DNA of 64,000 bases, taken from positions 106,741-170,740 of the forward strand of contig NZ_LMPF01000021.1 in the NCBI RefSeq assembly GCF_001424345.1, given 5' to 3'. The first letter of the stretch is position 1. Each line of letters begins with the position of its first letter. The notes beneath the pieces are model-generated. The model had not been told where the DNA came from. It did not search any database and saw only the letters and a program-made list of their open reading frames with translations. Below are positions 53,752 to 61,134 of the stretch, in pieces. Origin of the DNA: Burkholderia sp. Leaf177. GTDB lineage: Bacteria; Pseudomonadota; Gammaproteobacteria; Burkholderiales; Burkholderiaceae. The position numbers and the translations under genes were made by a program.

Positions 53752-53767
53752 GAACTCTGTATCCAGA
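53752..53767. promoter_or_regulatory. Candidate GntR/FCD site 2, before the regulator gene
   Basis: GAACTCTGTATCCAGA repeats 11 bases of the site at 53626 exactly, 18 bases before the regulator start. A pair of like sites near divergent promoters fits autoregulation plus control of the oxygenase. Confidence 0.5.
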
Positions 53768-53784
53768 AACATTCGAGAGCAATC

Positions 53785-54483
53785 ATGGCCGCCAAACTCC
53801 TCAAGCTTCAGGCACGCACCGACTACGTCGATGAAGTCTACAAAGTGCTCCTCGACGCCATCAGCGAAGGGTCCCTCGCGCCCGGCGCACGCATCACGCA
53901 GGAAGAAATCGCAGAGCAGCTTGCGGTATCGCGTTCACCCGTTCTTCAAGCGCTGCGCCTGCTTAAAAAAGATGGCCTCGTGCAGGACGCGCCTGGCCGC
54001 GGTTTGCTCGTTGCGCCGCTCGATGCCACCTGGATCGCGCATCTCTACGAAATCCGCGGCGCGCTCGATTCGCTGGCGGCGAGCCTGGCGGCGCAGCGAG
54101 GCGCGACGCTCGACAAGACGCTGATATCGAAGGGCCGGCGCGCTTCGAAAGGTGACGACGTCAAAGCCATGATCGACGCGGACTGGGCCTTCCATTCCGC
54201 CATCTATCGTGCGTCGGGCAATCCGTTGATCGAGCAAACCGCTCATCTCCACTGGGTGCATTTGCGCCGCGTGATGGGCGCGGTGCTGCAGTCGTCGGCG
54301 CAACGCAAATCGATCTGGGACGAACACGCGGCGATCTTCGATGCCATCATTGCCGGCGACGCAGCCGCTGCCGTCGAACTGACCAATCTGCACACGCATC
54401 GCGCCCGGGAAAACCTCGTCAAGCGCCTGGGCGAAGTGCTGGCCGACGACACCAGCAACGCCTCCGCTCAGGTACGCGTCTGA
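53785..54483 (+). CDS. GntR-family (FCD) transcriptional regulator
   Basis: A 232-residue regulator. The winged helix is LAPGARITQEEIAEQLAVSR with PVLQALRLLKKDGLVQ and GRGLLVAPL; the FCD ligand domain has IYEIRGALDS-like HLYEIRGALDSLAASLAA, ADWAFHSAIYRASGN and HAAIFDAIIAGDAAAA, with Asp/His metal ligands. ATG 53785 is the first Met after the promoter repeats. Probably controls the divergent oxygenase-reductase pair. It overlaps the convergent MFS gene by 16 bases at the 3' end. Confidence 0.85.
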   Translation: MAAKLLKLQARTDYVDEVYKVLLDAISEGSLAPGARITQEEIAEQLAVSRSPVLQALRLLKKDGLVQDAPGRGLLVAPLDATWIAHLYEIRGALDSLAASLAAQRGATLDKTLISKGRRASKGDDVKAMIDADWAFHSAIYRASGNPLIEQTAHLHWVHLRRVMGAVLQSSAQRKSIWDEHAAIFDAIIAGDAAAAVELTNLHTHRARENLVKRLGEVLADDTSNASAQVRV

Positions 54484-55829
54484 GGACTGGCATCGAGCAC
54501 CGGACGAGCGCTCGACTGCGCTTCCCGCCGGCGGATGTTCACCAGCTTCGCCGGCACCGTGAACACCAGCACGCTGCCAATCACCAGGCTTACCGCCAGG
54601 CCGAGCACGCCATTGCTGGTCGATCCCGTCGCCGTCTGGATCAGCCCGATCACGTAGGGACTGACGACGCCAGAAATGCTGCCCACGGAATTGGCAACGG
54701 CGAGTCCCGCAGCCGCCGCTGCACCGCCGAGGATGGCTGGCGGCAAGACCCAGAATTGCGAGATCGTGGTCATGACGCCCATGGTGCCGATGGTCAGCGC
54801 GACCATTGCGATCGGCGTTGAATGGGCGTACGACACGCTGAAATACAAGCCCGCCGCTCCGATGATTCCGGGCAACGCAAGATGCCAGCGGCGCTCGCCG
54901 CTCAGGTCGGAGGAATGGCTGACGAGCACCATGGCGATAGCCGCGGCGGCATAGGGAATCGCGCTCAGCAAACCGATATCCAGCGTGTCCTGCACACCGC
55001 TCGCCTTGATCAACGTGGGCAGCCAGAAGCTCACGCCGTAGAGGCCCATCGTGAAGAAGAAATAGATCAGACTCAGCAGCAGAACCTTCGGATGCATCAG
55101 GCCGTCCTTAACCGAGTGCAGCAGGTCGGGCGAACGTTCTTCATCGAGTGCGCGTTCCAGGAAAGCGCGTTGCGGCGCGCTGAGCCAGCGGGCATCGCTG
55201 ACTTTATCGTTGAGATAAAACAGCGCGATAAGACCGAGCAAAGCCGTGGGGATGCCTTCGAGGACAAACAGCCATTGCCATCCCGCGAGCCCGTGGATGC
55301 CGCCCATGTGACTCATGATCCAACCGGAAAGCGGGCCGCCGACGACGCCGGACATGGGAATGCCGGTCATGAAAAGCGCGGTCACCTTGCTGCGACGCGA
55401 TGCCGGAAACCAGTAGGTCAGATAGAACAGGATGGCTGGGATAAAACCCGCTTCGGCCACGCCCAGCAGAAAACGCATGACATAGAAGCTCATGGGCGAT
55501 GTCACGAACATCATGCCGGCCGAGATGATGCCCCACGTGATCATGATTCGCGCGATCCATCGCCGTGCGCCGACGCGCAGCAACAGCAGGTTGCTCGGCA
55601 CCTCGAACAGCAGATAACCCACGAAGAAAACGCCCGCGCCGGCGCCATAGACGGCATCGCTGAAATTCAGGTCCTTGAGCATCTGCAGTTTCGCAAACGC
55701 CACGTTGATGCGATCGAGATACGCGCAGAGATAACAGAGAAACAGGAATGGCAGTAGTCGCCACGTGATCTTCGCGAACGTGGCGGCTTCGTCGCGTTTG
55801 CTGAGTGCAGCCAGACTGGCGGGATTCAT
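54468..55829 (-). CDS. MFS transporter, anion:cation symporter (ACS) family
   Basis: A 453-residue, 12-helix carrier. The family pattern RINVAFAKLQMLKDL-like LDRINVAFAKLQM, GYLLFEVPSNLLLLRVGARR and FLLGVAEAGFIPAILFYLTYWFP (residues about 120-145) are typical of ACS carriers for aromatic acids, hexuronates and allantoate. It lies within the aromatic-catabolism cluster, so an aryl carboxylate is likely. GGAG precedes ATG 55829. The gap to the aldolase-family gene upstream is 93 bases, same strand. Confidence 0.9.
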   Translation of the reverse strand: MNPASLAALSKRDEAATFAKITWRLLPFLFLCYLCAYLDRINVAFAKLQMLKDLNFSDAVYGAGAGVFFVGYLLFEVPSNLLLLRVGARRWIARIMITWGIISAGMMFVTSPMSFYVMRFLLGVAEAGFIPAILFYLTYWFPASRRSKVTALFMTGIPMSGVVGGPLSGWIMSHMGGIHGLAGWQWLFVLEGIPTALLGLIALFYLNDKVSDARWLSAPQRAFLERALDEERSPDLLHSVKDGLMHPKVLLLSLIYFFFTMGLYGVSFWLPTLIKASGVQDTLDIGLLSAIPYAAAAIAMVLVSHSSDLSGERRWHLALPGIIGAAGLYFSVSYAHSTPIAMVALTIGTMGVMTTISQFWVLPPAILGGAAAAAGLAVANSVGSISGVVSPYVIGLIQTATGSTSNGVLGLAVSLVIGSVLVFTVPAKLVNIRRREAQSSARPVLDASPQTRT

Positions 55830-55922
55830 GCGTGTCTCCTGGGGACGGATTGGAGCGGGACGCCGGCCGTTCTGGGTGGCCGTGTCGTCCTGCGTTTTCT
55901 TGTGCTGATGCCTTGCAGCAGA

Positions 55923-56774
55923 TCAGTCGAACATGTCCGGCTGCGTTGCCACGAGGTCGTTCCAGATGGTCTGAAAGTGCAGCCAGCCGATGTATTCGCT
56001 GCCCACGTGTTCGCGGCTGTAGCGCGCGCGATCCGGGGTGACGAGTTTCGGCGTGATGCCGGTTGCATCGATGAGAAGCTGTTGCTGGCAGCAACGTTCC
56101 AGCGCGATAAACCAGAAAGCCGCCGACTCAATGCTGTGCCGGCTCGCCGTCAGCAAGCCGTGGTTCTGATGGATCGCCGCCTTCACGCCCTTGAATGCGT
56201 TCGCCACTTTGTGGCCGGCCTTTTTTTCCACGGCGACTTGCCCGGCTTCGTCGCCGATCACGACGTGGTCTTCAAAGAACGCCGCCGCGTCCTGCGTGAT
56301 CGGTTCGAGCTTCTTGCCAAGCGCGGCGTAGGCCGTGCCATAAACCGTGTGTGCGTGGCACATGGCGACGATGTCCTGATGCATCTCGTGGACCGCCGCG
56401 TGCAGCACGAAACCGGCACGGTTGATCGCGTGATTGCCCTCGACCACGCGGCCTTCGTGATCCGCGCAAATCAGGTTCGATACCTTCACTTGCGAGAAAT
56501 GGATGGCCATCGGATTGGTCCAGTACAAGCCTGGATTTTCCGGATCGCGCACCGTCAGATGCCCGGCGAATCCGTAATCGAAGCCTTGCAACGCGAACGC
56601 CCTGCACGCGCCGACAAGACGCTCCTTCAAATGCTGGCGATGCGCCGCCGGATCGGAAAACACGGGCAAATCCGGGAAGATCAGACCCTCTTGTTCCGGT
56701 TGATAGATCGATACCTTGCCGTCCTTCACGATCTTTTCCACGACTTCCGATCCCGCTTCCATGACTGCCGCCAT
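55923..56774 (-). CDS. Class II aldolase/adducin-family enzyme of the aromatic cluster
   Basis: A 283-residue enzyme. The zinc site is CHAHTVYG and HQNHGLLTASR; FDYGFAGHLTVRDP is the N-terminal phosphate-loop equivalent. ATG 56774 has AGGAGATA upstream; the open frame extends 31 residues further but those are unlikely. Members of this family include sugar-phosphate aldolases and also decarboxylases of dihydroxyphthalates (PhtC-type). Next to a phthalate-like Rieske oxygenase and an ACS carrier, decarboxylation of an aromatic diol acid is attractive, but not shown. Confidence 0.82.
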   Translation of the reverse strand: MAAVMEAGSEVVEKIVKDGKVSIYQPEQEGLIFPDLPVFSDPAAHRQHLKERLVGACRAFALQGFDYGFAGHLTVRDPENPGLYWTNPMAIHFSQVKVSNLICADHEGRVVEGNHAINRAGFVLHAAVHEMHQDIVAMCHAHTVYGTAYAALGKKLEPITQDAAAFFEDHVVIGDEAGQVAVEKKAGHKVANAFKGVKAAIHQNHGLLTASRHSIESAAFWFIALERCCQQQLLIDATGITPKLVTPDRARYSREHVGSEYIGWLHFQTIWNDLVATQPDMFD

Positions 56775-56925
56775 TTGCCTATCTCCTGTTGATTCGTTGG
56801 GTTGCCTGAACAGGGATCCACTTTCGGCTTTGCAACACTGATTGACAAACGATGACTGTTCATACAAAGATGAATCCCATTCATGTATCGATGAAAACCA
56901 TTAGAAAAACCGGAGACAAACAAGC

Positions 56926-57825
56926 ATGCGACGCATCCCGAACTTCGTGCTGTTGCGCGCTTTTGAAGCCGCGGCACGGCTCGAAAGCTTTACGCTCGCA
57001 GCCGAAGAACTGCATCTGACGCAATCTGCGATCAGCCATCAGGTGAAAGAGCTGGAAGCCTATTTCGGCGTGCCGCTGTTTCATCGGCGTAATCGGAGAG
57101 TCGAGACGACAGCCGAAGGAAGGCGCCTCTTCGACAGTCTCGGCCGCGTGTTCGATGTCATTGAAAACGCCTGCAGCGAAGTTGCGCTCGCACCTCAGGC
57201 GCAGGTGCTCGCCGTGCATTGCGCGCCGAGTCTTGCCGTGAAATGGCTGGGTCCGCGCCTGCCCAAGTTCATGCAGGCGCATACGGACATCACGATCAGA
57301 TTGTCATCGGGCGCGGAGCCGGTGGACCTCACGCGTTTGCATGAAGTCGATGTCGCGATCACTTATGGCGCGGCTATCGAGCGTCCGGGTTTGCAAGTCG
57401 ATGCGCTCGGTGCCGAACGTATCGTCCCGATGTGCTCGCCGAGCATGTTGCGCGACGACGTTTCGCTCGAAGAGCAGGTCAAGGGTTTTACGCTGATCGA
57501 TTCGCAATTGAGCCGCATCACGTGGCGCGATTGGTTCGTGCTCAACGGGATCGAGTTTCCCAACAAGCCGCGGCCGTCGTTCGATCGCGGTGCATTGGCG
57601 ATTTCGGCTGCCGTCGACGGAATGGGCATTGCGCTCGAAACCACGCGTCTCGCGGAAAGGGAGTTTGCGCGAGGCGAACTGGTGGAATTCGGCGCCGGGC
57701 AGTTCAAGCCGTTCATGCGCGAGACGCATTTTGTGTCGTTCAGGACGAGCGACAGGAACGTCGAAAAGGTCCGGACGTTCCGGGCGTGGCTGGCGGAAAT
57801 TGCAGGGATGGGCGGGCAGTGGTAA
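56926..57825 (+). CDS. LysR-family regulator, GcvA-like
   Basis: A 299-residue LTTR starting MRRIPNFVLLRAFEAAARLE, with LTQSAISHQVKELEAYFGVPLF as recognition helix and the GcvA-type effector region LAVHCAPSLAVKWLGPRL. GGAG lies before the ATG. Divergent from the class II aldolase gene (151 bases between starts), which with the MFS gene is the probable target. Confidence 0.88.
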   Translation: MRRIPNFVLLRAFEAAARLESFTLAAEELHLTQSAISHQVKELEAYFGVPLFHRRNRRVETTAEGRRLFDSLGRVFDVIENACSEVALAPQAQVLAVHCAPSLAVKWLGPRLPKFMQAHTDITIRLSSGAEPVDLTRLHEVDVAITYGAAIERPGLQVDALGAERIVPMCSPSMLRDDVSLEEQVKGFTLIDSQLSRITWRDWFVLNGIEFPNKPRPSFDRGALAISAAVDGMGIALETTRLAEREFARGELVEFGAGQFKPFMRETHFVSFRTSDRNVEKVRTFRAWLAEIAGMGGQW

Positions 57826-57835
57826 TACGCTTCGC

Positions 57836-58363
57836 TCAAACGTGCTTGCAGTAGAAGGTCGTGCTGCAAAACGCGCCGTCCGGCATCAGCGCGTACTTCG
57901 GCACCACGCCGACGCGCTGCCAGCCGGCGCGCTCGTAAAGGCGTTCGGCGTCGCCGCCAGTGACTGTATCGAGCACGAGCACCGACTTGCCTTCATCGCG
58001 CGCGGTCTGCTCGGCGGCCGTCATCAACCGATGCGCAATGCCTCTTCGGCGTCCTCTGCGATGCACCAGCATCTTCGCAACATCGGCGCGATGCGGCTGG
58101 TTCTCAGGCTGCGCCAGAATCAGTTGCACGGTGCCAAGAACCTGCCGTTCGTGGTCTTCTGCTACAAGCAACGCGCGCTCGCCGCGCATCACGCCTTCGC
58201 CGACGCCGCGCCAAAACGCGAGCGCTTTCTCGCGCGGCAACGGCAACATGAAACTGACTGAAGCGCCGCCTTCTACGCAATCGATCAGCACGTCGGTCAA
58301 CGCTTCGACGTAGGACATGACTTCACTGGCGCCGATGCGTCGTACGCTTACGTCTTCAGTCAT
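57836..58363 (-). CDS. GNAT-family N-acetyltransferase
   Basis: A 175-residue acetyltransferase. The acetyl-CoA pyrophosphate loop is RRGRRRGIAHRLM; the flanking strands AKMLVHRRG and VLVLDTVTGGDAERLYERAG complete the core. ATG 58363 has GGAGAA upstream; the frame continues 28 codons earlier without support. It resembles acetyltransferases for small amines or antibiotics; substrate unknown. Convergent with the LysR gene. Confidence 0.85.
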   Translation of the reverse strand: MTEDVSVRRIGASEVMSYVEALTDVLIDCVEGGASVSFMLPLPREKALAFWRGVGEGVMRGERALLVAEDHERQVLGTVQLILAQPENQPHRADVAKMLVHRRGRRRGIAHRLMTAAEQTARDEGKSVLVLDTVTGGDAERLYERAGWQRVGVVPKYALMPDGAFCSTTFYCKHV

Positions 58364-58418
58364 GCGTTTCTCCGGGCACGGTAAAAGCAGGATATTGCCA
58401 GCGTCAAAAGAACGCAGG

Positions 58419-59462
58419 TTAAAAACGAGCCACGTCGATAATCGCATCGGCGAACGCTTTTGGCGCTTCCTGCGGCAGGTTATGCCCTATCCCGCCGCTA
58501 ATATTCCGATGCGCATACTTGCCCGTGAACTTCTTCGCGTATGCCGCCGGATCAGGATGCGCCGCGCCGTTGGCATCGCCTTCCATGGTGATGGTCGGCA
58601 CCGAGATGGGCGGCGCCATCGCCAGACGCGTTTCGAGATCGTCGTATTGCGCCTCGCCCTCGACCAGTCCCAGACGCCAGCGATAATTGTGAATCACCAC
58701 GGCAACGTGCTCCGGATTGTTGAACGATTCAGCGGAACGCTCGAAGGTGGCATCGTCGAAATTCCACTTTGGCGATGCCGTGTGCCAGATCAGCTTGTTG
58801 AAATCATGGCGATTCGCTTCATAACCCGCGTAACCACGGTCGGTTGCAAAGTAAAACTGATACCACCACGTGAGCTCGGCCTTCGGCGGCAGCGGCGCTT
58901 TGTTCGCCGCCTGGCTGCCGATCAGATAACCGCTGACCGAGACCATCGCCTTGCATCGTTCAGGCCACAGCGCCGCGATGATGTTCACTGTGCGCGCCCC
59001 CCAGTCGAAGCCGCCAAAGATCGCCTGATCGATTTTCAACGCGTCCATCAACGCGATGATATCGACGGCTACAACCGCTTGCTGGCCATTGCGTGGCGTG
59101 TCTGCCGAAAGGAAGCGCGTCGAACCATAGCCCCGCAGATACGGCACGATTACCCGATAACCCGCCGATGCCAGCAACGGCGCGACTTCCGCGAAGCTAT
59201 GGATGTCGTAGGGCCAGCCGTGCAGCAGGATCACGACAGGTCCGTTTTGCGGGCCCGCTTCCGCGTAACCCATGTTGAGCGCGCCCGCGTTGACCTGGCG
59301 AATGGTATCGAATGAAGCCAGTCGCGTTGACGGCTTTGCGCCTGAAGGCGCGGTGCTGGATTGTGCGTGGACGAGTCCGCTCAAACCCAGATCCATCAAA
59401 CCGATACCGGCGATGGTCGTTCCCAGCAAACGGCGGCGTCGCGTGTTGATCTGATCCGACAT
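58419..59462 (-). CDS. Tat-exported alpha/beta hydrolase, epoxide-hydrolase-like
   Basis: A 347-residue hydrolase with a twin-arginine-like signal (TRRRRLLGTTIAGIGLM). The core has HGWPYDIHS, GFDWGARTV with Asp as nucleophile, MEGDANGAAHPD and GIGHNLPQEAPKAF. It is clearly a paralogue of the protein at 11188-12075 (shared PYLRGYGSTRFL, DALKIDQAIFGG, GHNLPQEAP), which lacks a signal. Activity is probably hydrolysis of an epoxide or halide in the periplasm. Confidence 0.87.
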   Translation of the reverse strand: MSDQINTRRRRLLGTTIAGIGLMDLGLSGLVHAQSSTAPSGAKPSTRLASFDTIRQVNAGALNMGYAEAGPQNGPVVILLHGWPYDIHSFAEVAPLLASAGYRVIVPYLRGYGSTRFLSADTPRNGQQAVVAVDIIALMDALKIDQAIFGGFDWGARTVNIIAALWPERCKAMVSVSGYLIGSQAANKAPLPPKAELTWWYQFYFATDRGYAGYEANRHDFNKLIWHTASPKWNFDDATFERSAESFNNPEHVAVVIHNYRWRLGLVEGEAQYDDLETRLAMAPPISVPTITMEGDANGAAHPDPAAYAKKFTGKYAHRNISGGIGHNLPQEAPKAFADAIIDVARF

Positions 59463-59534
59463 GGCTGATTCTCCTTAAAAGACGAGTCGTATTTGAGCGC
59501 CTGGCATCAAGCCAAAGCAGCGCGCTTTTGGCGT

Positions 59535-59849
59535 TCACGGATTCGAATAAATCGGGCCGAGACCGATGACGTCCGTGCCCGTCGTGCCCAAACCGGATTG
59601 CGACGAACCAGAAGACGACGGACCATACGACGACGCCGCAACACCGTGTTCGGCATTCACGCGCGCCTGCGCCGCTTCAATATTTCTCGGATATTGCGTG
59701 TGATCGCTCGACGGGTTGTAACCCACGTTTTGCAAGTCGACGAGTTGCGCGCGGACATCGGCGCGCGTGAGCGGCGGGTTCGATTGCGCGAACGACAATG
59801 CCGGAATAGCGACAACAGCAACAACGATCATCGATTGAATCAGTTTCAT
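59535..59849 (-). CDS. DUF4148-family small exported protein
   Basis: A 104-residue protein with a signal peptide (SMIVVAVVAIPALSFAQ) followed by PLTRADVRAQLVDLQNVGYNP, the DUF4148 hallmark that is largely limited to Burkholderiales. The rest is Ser/Gly-rich and disordered. ATG 59849 follows AAAGGTG; an ATG three codons upstream is possible. Function is unknown. Confidence 0.87.
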   Translation of the reverse strand: MKLIQSMIVVAVVAIPALSFAQSNPPLTRADVRAQLVDLQNVGYNPSSDHTQYPRNIEAAQARVNAEHGVAASSYGPSSSGSSQSGLGTTGTDVIGLGPIYSNP

Positions 59850-60060
59850 GATTTGCACCTTTCAGAGAATGTTTGAATGGTTCTTTCAGCAAACGCCCGT
59901 TTGCGTATTCGGTTCATCGAAGCCAGTTCGTCTGGCTTGAAATCATTAGAACCGCTGGACGTATCTGGCTTGTGTCGTGAAAGGCGGCTTATGAAACGCT
60001 GTGTAACGCCCGGCGCACGGGATACATTGGGATACAAACCGATCGATCTACAATGCGCGG

Positions 60061-60798
60061 ATGAATCCCCTCGCCCATCAACATCGGCTCACTTCCTGGT
60101 TCTGGAGTGACGAAGGTGACGAAGTCATCCGCAGCCGCTGCGTAAGCGGCATCGTGCTGACAAACACCGTCGATATACCCGCGCCGCCGCCACGCCTTCT
60201 TGCAGATTGGGAGAGGGAAATATCGACGCGCCTGGATCTGGAACCTGGCGACGTGGAAGAAATGCCGTTGGCGCGCGCCCGCGCACGCTGGCCGGACTTC
60301 AAGCATTGCGTGCAGGCGATCGTGGATTGGACGAGCGCGCTCGGACTGCCCGGCGTGGTGGCTGCGAGCGACGTAGCGCTCATGGTCTGCCGCGGCGCGC
60401 GATACCACCACGATGGCGAGCAATATGGCAGCGCGGTTTTCTGCAATCTTTTCGTAAGCAACGATAAAGGACTGGATCTGCATTTCCCGTCGATAGACCT
60501 GCGCATTCCGTTGACGCGCGGCACCGTCGTGATCTTCGATACCTGTCAGCCTCACGGCGTAATCCGGCGTCATGGCGACGGTTTCAGTACCGCCGACTTT
60601 CCGGCGGATCAGGACTTCACGCAACTGTTCCTGACGTGGGAGCTTCCGGTTGAAAACGAACGCATCGCCCAGGCGCTTGGCATCGTCTTCGACACAGCGC
60701 CTTCTGCTTCGCCGCAACCAGCGGAGGAACAGGTCTGGCTTGACGGCATACGCGTGACGCTTTGCCCCGATTCCGGCCGATGGATCAAGCCCGGCTGA
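60061..60798 (+). CDS. Putative 2-oxoglutarate/Fe(II)-dependent oxygenase-like protein
   Basis: A 245-residue protein. A facial triad is suggested by His116-x-Asp118 in YHHDGE and His165 in CQPHGVIRR, with Arg169 four residues on to bind 2-oxoglutarate, all in a double-stranded beta-helix-like run (AVFCNLFVSNDKGLDLHFP, IDLRIPLTRGTVVIFD). No name is recognised. Divergent from the DUF4148 gene; a weak ribosome site precedes the ATG. Confidence 0.55.
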   Translation: MNPLAHQHRLTSWFWSDEGDEVIRSRCVSGIVLTNTVDIPAPPPRLLADWEREISTRLDLEPGDVEEMPLARARARWPDFKHCVQAIVDWTSALGLPGVVAASDVALMVCRGARYHHDGEQYGSAVFCNLFVSNDKGLDLHFPSIDLRIPLTRGTVVIFDTCQPHGVIRRHGDGFSTADFPADQDFTQLFLTWELPVENERIAQALGIVFDTAPSASPQPAEEQVWLDGIRVTLCPDSGRWIKPG

Positions 60799-61134
60799 TC
60801 CAACGAAAACAACATTCGGCATTCAACTAAATCGGTCAAGATTTCAAGATTTTCGGCCCTTGCAAAATCGTCAGGCTGCTTTCGTTTACTCTTCGCGAGG
60901 GCCACGGATCAACATCACGCAAGCCGTGAAACTTCGATCATTCGCGCCGATTCAGCGGCACCGCAGATTGCGGTCACCGCCGCATTCAACAGCACTGTTT
61001 GCAGCAAACCACCAGATCGTTCTCCGGGTTTCAATCCCGGCGAAAGAGCACGTCTGCGTGTTTGAAAAGTCGAAAAAACCACACGTCCCGCATTGCGGCG
61101 AGCGTGTTTCCCGGCACTCTAAATCGGAGACGTC
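60799..61134. other. Intergenic region before the adhesin gene
   Basis: 336 bases with no supported gene. Short plus-strand frames in it read as Arg/Ser-rich nonsense. Presumably a 5' leader and promoter for the adhesin. Confidence 0.45.
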
